Shown: positions 35,375 to 44,566 of the stretch, in pieces
Layout: every line of letters starts with the position of its first letter
How positions within the stretch are numbered: the first letter of the stretch is position 1
NCBI RefSeq assembly: GCF_030695125.1
Contig: NZ_JAUYTP010000085.1
Location: 62,001 to 126,000, forward strand
Direction of reading: 5' to 3'
DNA from: Allobosea sp.
GTDB lineage: Bacteria > Pseudomonadota > Alphaproteobacteria > Rhizobiales > Beijerinckiaceae
Length of the DNA stretch: 64,000 nucleotides
Made by a program: the position numbers and the translations under genes
The notes under the pieces: generated by a model
What the model was told of the DNA's origin: nothing
Database searches by the model: none
What the model saw: the letters and a program-made list of their open reading frames with translations, nothing else

Positions 35375-36222
35375 TGGGCCAGCCCATGACCGACAAGAGC
35401 CTGAACGACGCCTCGAAATCGGGCGTGACGATCCAGATCCGCAACGTCTCCAAGGTCTTCGGCTCCGACACCGAAAAGCCGTTCCGGGCCTTGAAGCCTC
35501 TCGATGTGACGATCCCCGCGGGCCAGTTCATCTCCGTGGTCGGCGCGTCCGGCTGCGGCAAGAGCACGCTCATGCTGATGGTGGCGGGGCTGCTGGCGCG
35601 CTCCACCGGCGAGATCACCGTCGACGGCAAGGTCGTGACGAAGCCGATCACCGATGTCGGCATCGCCTTCCAGGACCATCTCCTGCTCGATTTCCGCACC
35701 GCCTTCGAGAACGTGATGCTGCACGCCGACATCCGCGGTCTCGACCGGGAGGTGCTGGCGCGACGCGCGAAGGATCTCTTTGCGCAGCTGCGCCTCGAGC
35801 ACGCGATGGACAAATATCCCAATCAGCTCTCGGGCGGCATGCGCCAGCGGGTCTCGCTGATCCGCACCCTGGTGCATGAGCCGCCGGTTATCCTGATGGA
35901 CGAGCCCTTTGGCGCGCTCGATGCGCTGACGCGCCTGCAGGTCCGCACCGACCTCGAAAGCCTGTGGTTGCGCCGGCGCCCGACCGTGGTCTTCATCACC
36001 CACAGCGTCGAGGAGGCTGTCGGCCTGTCCGACCGGATTCTGGTGATGAGCCCGAGCCCGGGCGAGGTGATCGACGACATCCAGGTCGATCTGCCGCGCC
36101 CGCGCCCGATCGTGCTCGGCGACGCAACCGCCTTCGCCGCCTATGTCGACCGGATCCACCAGCAGTTCGAGCGCATGGGCGTGCTGCACGGCATCACCTT
36201 GCCGCAGCAGAGCGCGGCCTGA
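35374..36222 (+). CDS. ABC transporter ATPase (SsuB/TauB type)
   Basis: A 282-residue nucleotide-binding subunit with Walker A GASGCGKST, signature LSGGMRQR, Walker B VILMDEPFGALD and switch His in VFITHSVEEA. The ATG at 35374 overlaps the MaoC stop (TGATG); one at 35386 is also possible. It serves the permease and binding protein of the same operon. Confidence 0.93.
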   Translation: MGQPMTDKSLNDASKSGVTIQIRNVSKVFGSDTEKPFRALKPLDVTIPAGQFISVVGASGCGKSTLMLMVAGLLARSTGEITVDGKVVTKPITDVGIAFQDHLLLDFRTAFENVMLHADIRGLDREVLARRAKDLFAQLRLEHAMDKYPNQLSGGMRQRVSLIRTLVHEPPVILMDEPFGALDALTRLQVRTDLESLWLRRRPTVVFITHSVEEAVGLSDRILVMSPSPGEVIDDIQVDLPRPRPIVLGDATAFAAYVDRIHQQFERMGVLHGITLPQQSAA

Positions 36223-36225
36223 ACG

Positions 36226-37029
36226 ATGACGGGCCCCGCGGCGACGCCCCCCCTCCCGACGGGCTCGGTCACCTTGACCGAAAACGGCCCGGTCGCCGAG
36301 ATCGTGCTGGCGAACGGCCCGCTCAATCTCGTCACCCGCCCGTTGCTGCGCCAGCTCAACCGGATTCTCGCCGCCGTCTCGCAGAGGCAGGACCTGCGCT
36401 GCGTCATCCTGCATGGTGGGGACGCGCGCGCTTTCTGCGCGGGCAGCGACATCAAGGAGTTCGGCCCGGTCAAGGCCGATGCCAGCGAGCAGAAGATCCT
36501 ATTCGAGGACATGGTGCTGCGCAATCTGGCGCAGCTGCCGATGCCGACCATCGCGGCCATCGACGGACCGGCGCTGGGCGGCGGGCTCGAGATCGCGCTC
36601 TGCTGCGACCTGCGCATCCTGCGCGCCGGCGTGGCGGTGGGTCTTCCGGAATGTCATCTCGGCGGGCTCGCCGGCAATGGCGCGATCCGGCTGGCGCGGC
36701 TCGTCGGCCCCGCGCGCGCCAAGCAGATGCTGTTCACGGGCGCTCCGATTTCGAGCGAGCAGGCCCTGGCCTGGGGCGTCGTGAACGCCGTGAGCGAGGG
36801 CGGCTCGGCCCTGGCCGCGGCCCGCGAGATGGCCGCGACGATCGCCCTTCGCGGCCCGATCTCCAACCGCCTGGCGAAGGAGCTCGTCGACCTCGCGGAT
36901 GATCTGCCGCTCGATGCCGGCCTGTCGCGCTCGACGGTGGCGCAGCAGCGCATCTTCGATTCCGACGACCTGCAGGAGGGCGCCGCGGCCTTCTTCGCAA
37001 AGCGTCCGCCTGTTTTCGCCGGCTGCTGA
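36226..37029 (+). CDS. Enoyl-CoA hydratase/isomerase family protein
   Basis: A 267-residue crotonase-fold protein. Oxyanion-hole segments are visible as GGDARAFCAGSDIKEF and DGPALGGGLEIALCC, and a catalytic Glu is probably in LPECHLGGLAGNG. It starts 3 bases after the ATPase gene. With the CoA-transferase and the MaoC protein it forms a short beta-oxidation-like set for one imported acid. Confidence 0.88.
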   Translation: MTGPAATPPLPTGSVTLTENGPVAEIVLANGPLNLVTRPLLRQLNRILAAVSQRQDLRCVILHGGDARAFCAGSDIKEFGPVKADASEQKILFEDMVLRNLAQLPMPTIAAIDGPALGGGLEIALCCDLRILRAGVAVGLPECHLGGLAGNGAIRLARLVGPARAKQMLFTGAPISSEQALAWGVVNAVSEGGSALAAAREMAATIALRGPISNRLAKELVDLADDLPLDAGLSRSTVAQQRIFDSDDLQEGAAAFFAKRPPVFAGC

Positions 37030-37065
37030 AGGCGGCCCCGCTGCACTCCTCGAACCGCGCATGCC

Positions 37066-37875
37066 ATGGCCCACATCCCCGCCGAACGCTGTCTGTCGAT
37101 CGTCCAGCTCCTCGTCGAGGAGGGGGGCGACATGCAGCTCGGCGACATCGCGGCGCGGCTTGGCCTGCCCAAGAGCGGCGTCCACCGCCTGCTCGCCGCT
37201 TTGATCGAGCAGGGCTGGGTCGAGCAGGACCCGCAGACGAGCGCCTACCGGATGACGATGCGCCTCACCATTCTCGGCCAGCGCCTCTACAACGCGACGG
37301 GGATCCCCGATCTCTGCCAGCCCGTGCTCGACGAACTGGCTGCCGGGACCCGCGAATTCGTGCGCCTCGCCGTCATCGATGCCCATGCGCTGGTCTGGGT
37401 CGCCGATGCGCAGGGCGCACGCGGCGGCCTGATGTACCAGCCGCTGCTGAGCACCAACACCGTGCCCCTCCATGCCACGGCGAGCGGAAAATCCTGGCTC
37501 GCGCGCCTCTCGCAGGCCCAGGTTCGTGATCTGATCGGCCGCAATGGCGGCTTCGGCGAGGCGGGCCAGTATGGCCCCAACGCCGTGCGCAGTTTCGATC
37601 AGCTTTTCGCCGAACTGGAACGCACTCTGGCGCGCGGCTACGGCATCGCCGTCGGCGAGGCAGAGCCCGGCGTCACCGCGGTTGCAGCCGCCATCGTGTC
37701 GGGCATCGAGGGTCAGATCGTCGGCACCGTGAGCGTGGCCGCCCCCAGTATCCGACTTGGCCCTGCGCAACTCGATGTCGTCGGCCGTCGCGTGATCGAG
37801 GCCGCCGGCCAGCTGTCCGAGATCTGGCCGCTGCGCAAGACCGGCAAGCGATCGGGCTTGTCCGCTGCCGCATGA
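37066..37875 (+). CDS. IclR-family transcriptional regulator
   Basis: A 269-residue IclR protein. The winged helix-turn-helix is MQLGDIAARLGLPKSGVHRL (about residues 21-40). The effector domain has LHATASGKSWLARLS and ends in a GTVSVAAPSIRL stretch typical of the family. It is 36 bases downstream of the hydratase gene on the same strand, so it may be co-transcribed and be a second, acid-sensing regulator of the cluster besides LacI. Confidence 0.9.
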   Translation: MAHIPAERCLSIVQLLVEEGGDMQLGDIAARLGLPKSGVHRLLAALIEQGWVEQDPQTSAYRMTMRLTILGQRLYNATGIPDLCQPVLDELAAGTREFVRLAVIDAHALVWVADAQGARGGLMYQPLLSTNTVPLHATASGKSWLARLSQAQVRDLIGRNGGFGEAGQYGPNAVRSFDQLFAELERTLARGYGIAVGEAEPGVTAVAAAIVSGIEGQIVGTVSVAAPSIRLGPAQLDVVGRRVIEAAGQLSEIWPLRKTGKRSGLSAAA

Positions 37876-37974
37876 GACAGGATCGGCAGGTCGATCAATC
37901 CTGACGCGTCGCGGACTGCAGGCAACCGCCGGCCCGATCCGCGATGTGATCGGACGACCGCTGCCGCTGCTGGC

Positions 37975-38802
37975 TCAAGCGCCGTCGTCGAGGCTGCCCG
38001 CATACACCTCGCAGCCATCCTCGCGTGCGACGGAGACGAGGATCAGGCCGGCCGCCTTCGCCCGTGCGACGGCCAGCGACGTCGGCGCCGAGACCGATAC
38101 GAGCGCCGCTGCGCCCAGGGTCGTGGTCTTTTCGACCATTTCATACGAAGCCCGGCTCGTGACGACCACGAAACCTGCCGCGACATCGCGCTCGGCCCGC
38201 ATCACCGCTCCGATGAGCTTGTCTAGCGCGTTGTGTCGCCCGACATCCTCGCGCGCATCCAGGATGGTGCCGTCGAGATCGCACCAGACGGCGCCATGGA
38301 CCGAGTGCGTCAGAGCATGGAGCGGCTGGTGCGCTCTCAGATGGGCCACGGCCCTGGCGACGGCCCGCGCGCTGACGGCCTTGTGGGAGCTACCGACGGG
38401 CGCGTTCGAGCGCGGCAGATCGGCGGCATCAGAGATCCCGCAGACGCCGCAAGAGGTGCGTCCGCTCAGCCGGCGGATGCGGCCGAGATGCTTGCGGAAC
38501 CGATCCGGGCTGAGATCGATCTCCACCGTTATCGCCTCGGCCTCGGCGACGATGTCGATCCGGCGGATCTCGTTGGTCCCGGCGATGATGCCCTCGGTCA
38601 GGCTGAAGCCCGTGACGAAATCCTCCAGGTCGAGCGGGGTCGCCATCATCACGGCGTAAGGCACGGAGCCGTAGCGGATGTTGATGGGCCACTCGACGGC
38701 GATCTCGGTGTCGCGCGCGAGGTTCGAAGGTGCGCTGTAGCGCCAGCGCGTTGCCGCGACGGGCAGGAAAGCCGGCTCCAGCCGGGCTGCATCGCTCATC
38801 AT
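37975..38802 (-). CDS. fdhD: Formate dehydrogenase accessory sulfurtransferase FdhD
   Basis: A 275-residue FdhD protein that passes sulfur from the IscS desulfurase to the molybdenum cofactor of formate dehydrogenase-type enzymes. The essential cysteine pair is in TSCGVCG (Cys118 and Cys121), and DAREDVGRHNALDKLIG is the family signature. Length is normal. It lies 46 bases downstream of a collapsed FdhF/YdeP-like gene on the same strand, the usual location of fdhD. No intact molybdoenzyme is present in the window, so its client must be encoded elsewhere. Confidence 0.95.
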   Translation of the reverse strand: MMSDAARLEPAFLPVAATRWRYSAPSNLARDTEIAVEWPINIRYGSVPYAVMMATPLDLEDFVTGFSLTEGIIAGTNEIRRIDIVAEAEAITVEIDLSPDRFRKHLGRIRRLSGRTSCGVCGISDAADLPRSNAPVGSSHKAVSARAVARAVAHLRAHQPLHALTHSVHGAVWCDLDGTILDAREDVGRHNALDKLIGAVMRAERDVAAGFVVVTSRASYEMVEKTTTLGAAALVSVSAPTSLAVARAKAAGLILVSVAREDGCEVYAGSLDDGA

Positions 38803-38848
38803 CTGGGGAAGGCTCCTTGCTGGTGGTGGCGTCGACCGATGCGCCGCA

Positions 38849-39280
38849 TCACTCGTCCGAGATCCGGATCGGCATCGACTTGGCGGCCGGCGTCATGCTC
38901 TCCTGCGCGTAATGCCAGAGCAGCAGCTGGGCGTTGCATTCGGGGAAATAGGCCGCACAGGTGTCCGCCGGGATATCGTAGTCGATGACCTCGAACCCGC
39001 TCATGCTGCGCAGGATCCAGTCGGGGGTCGTCCGCTTCTCGGTCAGATCCCAGAAGGTCGCCTTCGCGCCGTTCTCGCAGAATTCGGCCAGATGCGGCTC
39101 GCCGGGCCTGGCCCAGGCGCAGCCGGTGCGGGCATAGCCACCCGGCTTGTTGTGATCCCGCATCAAAAGTGGACCAGTCCCGATCGCCTGCTGACGGATC
39201 GCATGCTCCGCCAGCGATTTGACCGAGCCCCAGCCGCCGGTGGGTTGGTCATAGGGCTTGTAGCGTGCGCGGCGGGCCAT
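38849..39280 (-). pseudogene. FdhF/YdeP-type molybdopterin oxidoreductase reduced to head and tail
   Basis: A 143-residue frame that reads as two ends of a roughly 750-residue enzyme. Residues 14-88 match the N-terminus of YdeP/FdhF-like alpha subunits (GGWGSVKSL, NKPGGY, GCAWARP, FCENGAKATFWDLT). Residues 94-143 match the C-terminus (GFEVIDYDIPADTCAAYFPE, then TPAAKSMPIRI). The whole catalytic middle, including molybdopterin-binding domains, is absent, yet the frame is kept and a CAGGAG ribosome site remains. The first Cys of the usual CPGC is also lost (RTGC). An in-frame deletion of about 600 residues is inferred; a retained small protein is the alternative. Confidence 0.7.
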
Positions 39281-39525
39281 CGAATGCTCCTGACGGGGGC
39301 TCGAGAGCCCAATCGACCGGCGCCGCGATGGTTCCCTGACAGGCCGAGGTCATCTCTGTTTCTTGGCGCGGGGCCGTGAGCGTGGCCCCTGCTGGCGACC
39401 GCCTGATCGGTTCTGTCGGCCGATCACGCCCTTCGGCGGCATGCGGCCCTGAACCATCCCGTCGTTCGGGGGTTGGGCAACCAAAGCGCCGCTTTCCCGC
39501 GCCGCCACAGCCAGGAGTTCATCCG

Positions 39526-39711
39526 ATGTTGTTCGTCAGAGACTATGTTGCGGCCGCGATGGTGGCCGTCATGATCCTGGGCCCTATGGCCGCAGGCGCC
39601 ATGCGCGCCGGCGACGAGCCGGCGCAGCAGCCCGCAGGCCCGTCTGCCGCCGCCCAGCCGGTGCCCGGTGGCATTGCTCCGGTCGCCGGCCCCGGCCGAA
39701 CCGCGCCCTGA
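39526..39711 (+). CDS. Small membrane-anchored or secreted hypothetical protein
   Basis: A 61-residue frame preceded by CAGGAG. Residues 2-25 are a hydrophobic helix (YVAAAMVAVMILGPMAAGA), and the rest is Ala/Pro/Gln-rich. It could be a small exported or inner-membrane peptide. No family is recognised and the neighbours give no clue. Confidence 0.45.
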   Translation: MLFVRDYVAAAMVAVMILGPMAAGAMRAGDEPAQQPAGPSAAAQPVPGGIAPVAGPGRTAP

Positions 39712-40203
39712 TCGTCAAGGCGCTTGCGCTCGGCGCGCCGCGGCTCAGCCGGGTCCTCTGGCTCGAAGCCGGTGCGCCGGGCGTCGGTCCGTCCTCTCGC
39801 GACAGCTCAGCGGACCCTGTGAGGGCGCGCCTGGGGCTTTTGCAGGGGCGAGCCGCCTCGGCTGCGATTGATATGAAAGCGTGGTCAACGCCGGTAAGCC
39901 AAAGCCGGCACGCGCTTTTTGCCCGAGACGTCATCGGGCCGACGCGTCTATCCGGCTCATGGACGGTGAAATCCACACCGGCCTGATACGCCGGCTCTTG
40001 CCAAGGCGGCCGAACCCTCCTTCTCTACCGTCGGGCCCGGTGCGGGGCAGGGGGCCTTCGGGACCCATTGCCTTGCGGGTAGGCTGCGGCCCTCAAGAAA
40101 AATGGTTATGGCGCGCATGCGGGAAGTCTTCTGTCGGCCTCCAACGCCTCAGAATTCGTGCACCTCCAACGCCTCAGAATTCGTGCAGGAGGACAGTGAG
40201 ACG
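39712..40203. other. Gene-free interval of about 490 bases
   Basis: No convincing gene is seen on either strand; the open frames here are Arg/Pro/Ser-rich and lack ribosome sites. The only clear structure is the tandem 25-bp duplication at its right end. Confidence 0.5.
40138..40187 (+). repeat. Perfect tandem 25-bp duplication before the response regulator gene
   Basis: Two identical 25-base copies, 40138-40162 and 40163-40187, each containing AACGCCTCAGAATTCGTG. The GGAGGA ribosome site follows the second copy immediately (40188-40193). The repeat therefore lies in the probable 5' leader or promoter. Confidence 0.9.
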
Positions 40204-40575
40204 ATGACCGAAACCAGCTCCGCATCCAGGACCGTCCTTGTCGTCGATGACGACGCGCTGATCGCGATGAGCACCGTCGACCTGCTGGAGGACCTCGGCC
40301 ATATCGTCATCGAGGCGAATTCCGGGGCGGCCGCCCTGGAGATCATCGCCAGCGGCCGCCCGATCGACATCATGATCACCGATTATGCGATGCCCAGGAT
40401 GAATGGCGGCGAACTCGCCGCCGCGGCGCGGCAGATCCGTCCTGACCTGCCGATCCTGCTGGCGACGGGCTATGCCGAGCTTCCGGCAGGCAGCGAACTC
40501 GACCTGCCCCGCCTGACCAAGCCTTATCACCAGCACCACCTGGCCGCGGCCATCGCCAAGCTGATCGAGACCTGA
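40204..40575 (+). CDS. Single-domain response regulator (CheY-like receiver)
   Basis: A 123-residue receiver with no output domain. The acidic pocket is VVDDD (residues 13-17), the phospho-acceptor is Asp60 in ITDYAMPRMNGG, and the conserved Lys is in LTKPY (Lys106). The start at 40204 follows GGAGGA at 10 bases. It is tail-to-tail with a hybrid histidine kinase gene that carries its own receiver; the two may form a phosphorelay. Confidence 0.9.
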   Translation: MTETSSASRTVLVVDDDALIAMSTVDLLEDLGHIVIEANSGAAALEIIASGRPIDIMITDYAMPRMNGGELAAAARQIRPDLPILLATGYAELPAGSELDLPRLTKPYHQHHLAAAIAKLIET

Positions 40576-40595
40576 CGCGTTTTGCGCTGCGGCGG

Positions 40596-42947
40596 CTACG
40601 GGGCGTCGTCGCGCGGCGAGGCGGCGGGCTTGGGCAAGGCGCTGTTCCCGTCGGATTGCGGCACCGGGTCCGGGAGGACCTGGCGAAGCTTTCGTGCCAG
40701 CGCCTCCCGCGTATAGGGCTTCGACAGGAGGTTGACCCCCTCGTCCAGCCGGCCGCCATGGACGATGGCGTTTTCGGTGTAGCCCGAGGTGAACAGGATC
40801 GCGAGCTGCGGCAAACGCTGCTTCGCTTTCCGGGCGAGTTCCGCGCTCTTCAGGGCGCCCGGCATCACCACATCGGTAAACAGCAGGTCGATCTCAGCGC
40901 CGCTTTCGACGATGCCGAGGGCGCTCTGCGCATCCGACGCCGTCAACACCTTGTAGCCCAGTTCGGACAGGAGGCCGATGACCGTTTCGCGGACCGCATC
41001 GTCGTCCTCGACGACCAGAACGGTCTCGGTTCCCCCAACGACCGGCCGGGTGTCCTCCGGTGTCGTCGCCTCTTCGGCCTTCGTCGAGCGGGGCAGGTAG
41101 ATCTTGACCGTCGTCCCCGAACCGACCTCGCTGTAGATTTTGACGTGGCCGCCAGACTGCTTGACGAAGCCATAGACCATCGACAGCCCCAGCCCGGTGC
41201 CTTTCCCGACCGGCTTCGTCGAGAAGAAGGGTTCGAACACCTTCGCGGCGATCTCGGGAGCCATGCCCGACCCGGTATCGGTCACGCTGATGACGACATA
41301 TTGCCCGGCGGTGACATCGCTGTGCCCGGCCGCGTAAGCGTCGTCCAGGAAAGCGTTGCCGGCTTCGATGGTCAGGCGGCCGGCGCCCTCCATGGCGTCA
41401 CGAGCGTTGATCGCGAGATTGAGAATGCTGTTCTCGACATTCGCCGGGTCGGCGAAGGTGTTCCAGAGACCGCCTGCGATGATCGTCTCAACCTCGACCG
41501 CCTCGCCGATGGAGCGGCGCAGCAGATCGTCCATGCCGCGGATCAGCCGCCCGACATTGATCGGCTTTGGCGCCAACGCCTGCCGACGGCCGAACGCCAG
41601 CAATTGACTGGCGAGTTGGGATCCCCGGGCAACGCCGGCCATGGCATGGCCGAGGCGGGCCCGGCCCTTGTCGCTCAGATGGGTTTCCCGCGCGATCAGT
41701 TCGAGATTGCCGCTGACGACCTGGAGGAGGTTGTTGAAGTCGTGGGCTACGCCCCCGGTCAGGTTGCCGACGGCCTCCATCTTCTGCGCCTGCGCCAGCA
41801 TCGCCTCGACCCGCAGGCGCTCTTCGCCCTCTGCCCGGAGCCGGTCGTTCGCGGCTGCGAGTTCGGCGGTTCGTTGCTGGATTTTCGCTTCCAGCTCGGA
41901 GCTGTGGGCACTCAGCTTCGACGACGCATCCGACATTGCCGTCCGCAACGCGATGAATTCGCGCAGCCGCGTCGGTGCGGCGATCGGCGTCGAGAACTGG
42001 CCGAGCCTCCCTCCGGCGATCGTCAGCGCTTTGAGCGGCGTTTCGATCAAGCGCCACAGCAGGATCGCCAGCACCGACGCGGCCAGGAGCGCCGCGACGC
42101 CGGCGGTGGTCAGGACTTGCAGCGCGTCCCGCAGCGGGCGCTCGATCACGCTCTGGCGGATGTTGGCGGCGACCAGCCAGTCGGAAAGGGCAGAGCGCGC
42201 ATAGCCGACGAGGACGTCCTCGCCGAGGGCACTCTGGCCGACGAAGGTTCCCTCCCGTCCCACGGCCTTGTCGAGAAAGGCCGGCACGCCGGGGCGCCCT
42301 GTGAACGCCTCGTGCTGCTCCGAGCGGGTGACGTAGACGCCGGCCCTGTCACCGACGGCGACGAACCAGCCTGGCGGCGTGACGGGGCGAATGACGTTGT
42401 AGACCATGCGCGTATCGGCACTGACATGAAGCAGGTAGCGCAACTCGTCGTCGATGAAGACGGGGACGACCAAGGCAATCAGCGGCGCCTTGGCCAGTGC
42501 GCCCGTGAAGACGTTCGCAACGGCGGGCTGGCGCGATGAAATGACCTGCCCATCGATGCCCAGCGGCGTGGTCGGCAGGGGTTGGCCGAACGCCTCGCGC
42601 GTGTTGATGATCTGGCGCCCATCCAGGGCGCGCAGGCCGATATCGGCGCCAATGAACGTCTTGACCGCCTCAGCCTGCTGATGAAACGCCTCGAGATTGC
42701 CACTGCGGAGGTTTTGCGACGTCGCCAGTGTCTGCAGCGTGGCCTGCCAGCCCCGAATGGTCTGGTCGATGACCGAGGCTGCGGTCACGGCGACCTCGCG
42801 GGCCTCCTGTTGATAGCGGTAGCGTTCGGCCTCGGCGAAGCGGGCCATCAGGAGGGTGGCGAACAGCGTGGCGGGCAGAACGAGGACGGCAAAAAAGGCG
42901 ACGATGACAAGTCGCGTCGGCAAGCCCTTTGCGACGAATCGCGGCAT
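40596..42947 (-). CDS. Hybrid sensor histidine kinase with periplasmic Cache-type domain and C-terminal receiver
   Basis: About 783 residues. A membrane segment near residue 12-35 (RLVIVAFFAVLVLPATLFA) is followed by an extracytoplasmic region of about 240 residues of Cache type, then a second membrane segment (GVAALLAASVLAILLW) and a coiled coil. The phospho-acceptor box is GGVAHDFNNLLQ, followed by an HATPase domain (GTGLGLSMVYGFVKQSGG) and a receiver (VVEDDD, LFTDVVMPG, SKPYT). The ATG at 42947 is preferred because it gives a standard short cytoplasmic N-terminus; one at 43007 is possible. It is divergent from a Crp-type regulator gene. Confidence 0.88.
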   Translation of the reverse strand: MPRFVAKGLPTRLVIVAFFAVLVLPATLFATLLMARFAEAERYRYQQEAREVAVTAASVIDQTIRGWQATLQTLATSQNLRSGNLEAFHQQAEAVKTFIGADIGLRALDGRQIINTREAFGQPLPTTPLGIDGQVISSRQPAVANVFTGALAKAPLIALVVPVFIDDELRYLLHVSADTRMVYNVIRPVTPPGWFVAVGDRAGVYVTRSEQHEAFTGRPGVPAFLDKAVGREGTFVGQSALGEDVLVGYARSALSDWLVAANIRQSVIERPLRDALQVLTTAGVAALLAASVLAILLWRLIETPLKALTIAGGRLGQFSTPIAAPTRLREFIALRTAMSDASSKLSAHSSELEAKIQQRTAELAAANDRLRAEGEERLRVEAMLAQAQKMEAVGNLTGGVAHDFNNLLQVVSGNLELIARETHLSDKGRARLGHAMAGVARGSQLASQLLAFGRRQALAPKPINVGRLIRGMDDLLRRSIGEAVEVETIIAGGLWNTFADPANVENSILNLAINARDAMEGAGRLTIEAGNAFLDDAYAAGHSDVTAGQYVVISVTDTGSGMAPEIAAKVFEPFFSTKPVGKGTGLGLSMVYGFVKQSGGHVKIYSEVGSGTTVKIYLPRSTKAEEATTPEDTRPVVGGTETVLVVEDDDAVRETVIGLLSELGYKVLTASDAQSALGIVESGAEIDLLFTDVVMPGALKSAELARKAKQRLPQLAILFTSGYTENAIVHGGRLDEGVNLLSKPYTREALARKLRQVLPDPVPQSDGNSALPKPAASPRDDAP

Positions 42948-43206
42948 CAATTCTCGTTCCCGCTCATTGTTCTCGCCCCAATTCTCATGGTTGCCCCGTA
43001 GATTCAAGGATCGTGGCTTTCGACCCCTGCCTCAAGCCCGCCGGGACCGATTGACCAGGCGCGACAGGGCGCAGCGTGAGCGGAATGATCAGATCGGCCG
43101 TGATCGTCGGCAGGACCCGGCTCATTCCCTGCGATCGCCCCGGATGATCGCCTGACCGTGCAACTTTTCGCCTGTGCTCTTGGTTGAGACTGCTCGAGGA
43201 GGCTTC

Positions 43207-43911
43207 ATGACCGAGCGAGCGGAGGACGAGACCAGCATAGCTCACGACCCTGTCGTCGAGCGGCTCCTGCCGATGGCCTCCCGCATTCACCTGAGCGCCG
43301 GCGAGCGGCTGCACGACGACGGTGCGGTCTATTTTCCGCTCGACGCTGTGGTCGCTCTGGTTCTGTCGCGCGACGAGGCCCGGTTTCAGATCGGTTTTGC
43401 GCGTCGCGGTGATGCGATCGGCCTTCCCAGGCTGTTCGTGCCCGATTTCCCGCTCGTCCTGGCCACCGTGCTGCGAGGCGGACGCTTCGGCCGGGTCAAT
43501 GCTGGCGTCCTGTGGCGGCTGATGGCGGCCGAGCCGGCCTTCCGCGACCGGCTGTCCAGCTACACGATGCATGCGATGGGCCGATACCTGTCGGAGGCGG
43601 CCGGTGCGCTCGCCTTGTCGCTGGAGCAGCGTGTCGCGCGGTGGATCACGCTTTGCCGCCGGGCCTTGGACGACGACAGCCTGCCGGTCACGCATGACGG
43701 CATCGCCGCGGCTCTGGGCGTGCGTCGTTCGGGCGTGACGGTCGCGCTGCATGTGCTCGAAGGCAATAGGTTCATCCGATCCCGGCGCGGGCGGATCGAT
43801 GTGCTCGATCGGGAGGGCCTGCGCGCCTTTTCAGCCACCGCAGCGCGCACGCCGGGGAAAAGGCAGACGGGTCTGGACGGTCTCCGGGGCCCACGGCCAG
43901 ACCGTCGATGA
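43207..43911 (+). CDS. Crp/Fnr-family transcriptional regulator
   Basis: A 234-residue protein with an N-terminal cNMP-binding-like beta roll and a C-terminal winged helix-turn-helix (THDGIAAALGVRRSGVTVAL). No Fnr-type N-terminal cysteine set is seen, so it does not look like an oxygen sensor. The start at 43207 follows GAGGAGG; an upstream ATG at 43174 is less likely. Such short Crp-like regulators are common in Hyphomicrobiales stress and signalling regions; its targets are unknown. Confidence 0.82.
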   Translation: MTERAEDETSIAHDPVVERLLPMASRIHLSAGERLHDDGAVYFPLDAVVALVLSRDEARFQIGFARRGDAIGLPRLFVPDFPLVLATVLRGGRFGRVNAGVLWRLMAAEPAFRDRLSSYTMHAMGRYLSEAAGALALSLEQRVARWITLCRRALDDDSLPVTHDGIAAALGVRRSGVTVALHVLEGNRFIRSRRGRIDVLDREGLRAFSATAARTPGKRQTGLDGLRGPRPDRR

Positions 43912-43969
43912 TCGTCACGGGTGGGCTGGAACGCGTCCCGCACAGGTGAGCCCAGATGCCAGACACCAG

Positions 43970-43995
43970 GGAACAGGAGGACAGGCCTGCCGGTT
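43970..43995 (+). promoter_or_regulatory. EcfG-type promoter of the DUF4142 gene
   Basis: GGAAC at 43970-43974, a 17-base spacer, then GGTT at 43992-43995, about 50 bases before the start codon. It fits the GGAAC-N16/17-NGTT consensus of alphaproteobacterial general-stress sigma factors. Confidence 0.65.
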
Positions 43996-44044
43996 GCAGC
44001 CGAAACGCTCGGCATGTGCGGGGCGTCAACAACGGGAGCTGACG

Positions 44045-44566
44045 ATGAATCGACGTCAAACGTTAGGTCTGCTGGCGCTGGTCTCGATGAGCGGGCCGGC
44101 GCTGTCGCAGACAGCGTCACGGGTTCCGGTGCCGGAGGCCGAGCGGAACCATGCCCTGCGGACCCTGCAGGCAGGGTCCGCCTCGCTGGAAACCAGCCGC
44201 GTCGCCATCTCGAAAGGCACGGCGGCCGGCATCAAGCGGTTTGCCCAGGCGGAATCGGCCGAGCAGCAGACCCTTGCTCAGGTCTTGAAAGCGCGGCTCG
44301 GTGTGGATGACAACGACAAGGTCGCGATGCCTGCCGAGGGCAAGGCCGGGATCGATCGGCTGCACGACATCAAGACCGGTCCGGACTTCGACAAGGCCTA
44401 TGTCGCCGTGCAGATCGAAGGCCACCGGGACCTCCTGCAGATCCAGGAGGACTATCTGGCGATCGGCAAGGACGCCATGTCGAGCGCGATCGCGAGGCTG
44501 GCGCGGGGCCATATCCGGGAGCATTTGACGGTCCTCGAAATCCTCCAGAACGATCTGGCCGGCTGA
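44045..44566 (+). CDS. DUF4142 exported protein
   Basis: A 173-residue protein with a signal peptide (MNRRQTLGLLALVSMSGPALSQ; the two arginines hint at Tat). The mature part is a helical DUF4142 bundle of the ferritin-like type, with RFAQAESAEQQTLAQVL and a C-terminal LARGHIREHLTVLEILQ. DUF4142 proteins are periplasmic and often stress-induced; their biochemical role is unknown. An EcfG-type promoter lies upstream. The family call is made from pattern recognition. Confidence 0.8.
   Translation: MNRRQTLGLLALVSMSGPALSQTASRVPVPEAERNHALRTLQAGSASLETSRVAISKGTAAGIKRFAQAESAEQQTLAQVLKARLGVDDNDKVAMPAEGKAGIDRLHDIKTGPDFDKAYVAVQIEGHRDLLQIQEDYLAIGKDAMSSAIARLARGHIREHLTVLEILQNDLAG

Noticed and set aside
39584..39976. 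Minus-strand 130-residue frame across the gap after fdhD region
   Set aside because: Arg/Ala/Ser-rich, weak start, overlaps a better small plus-strand frame.
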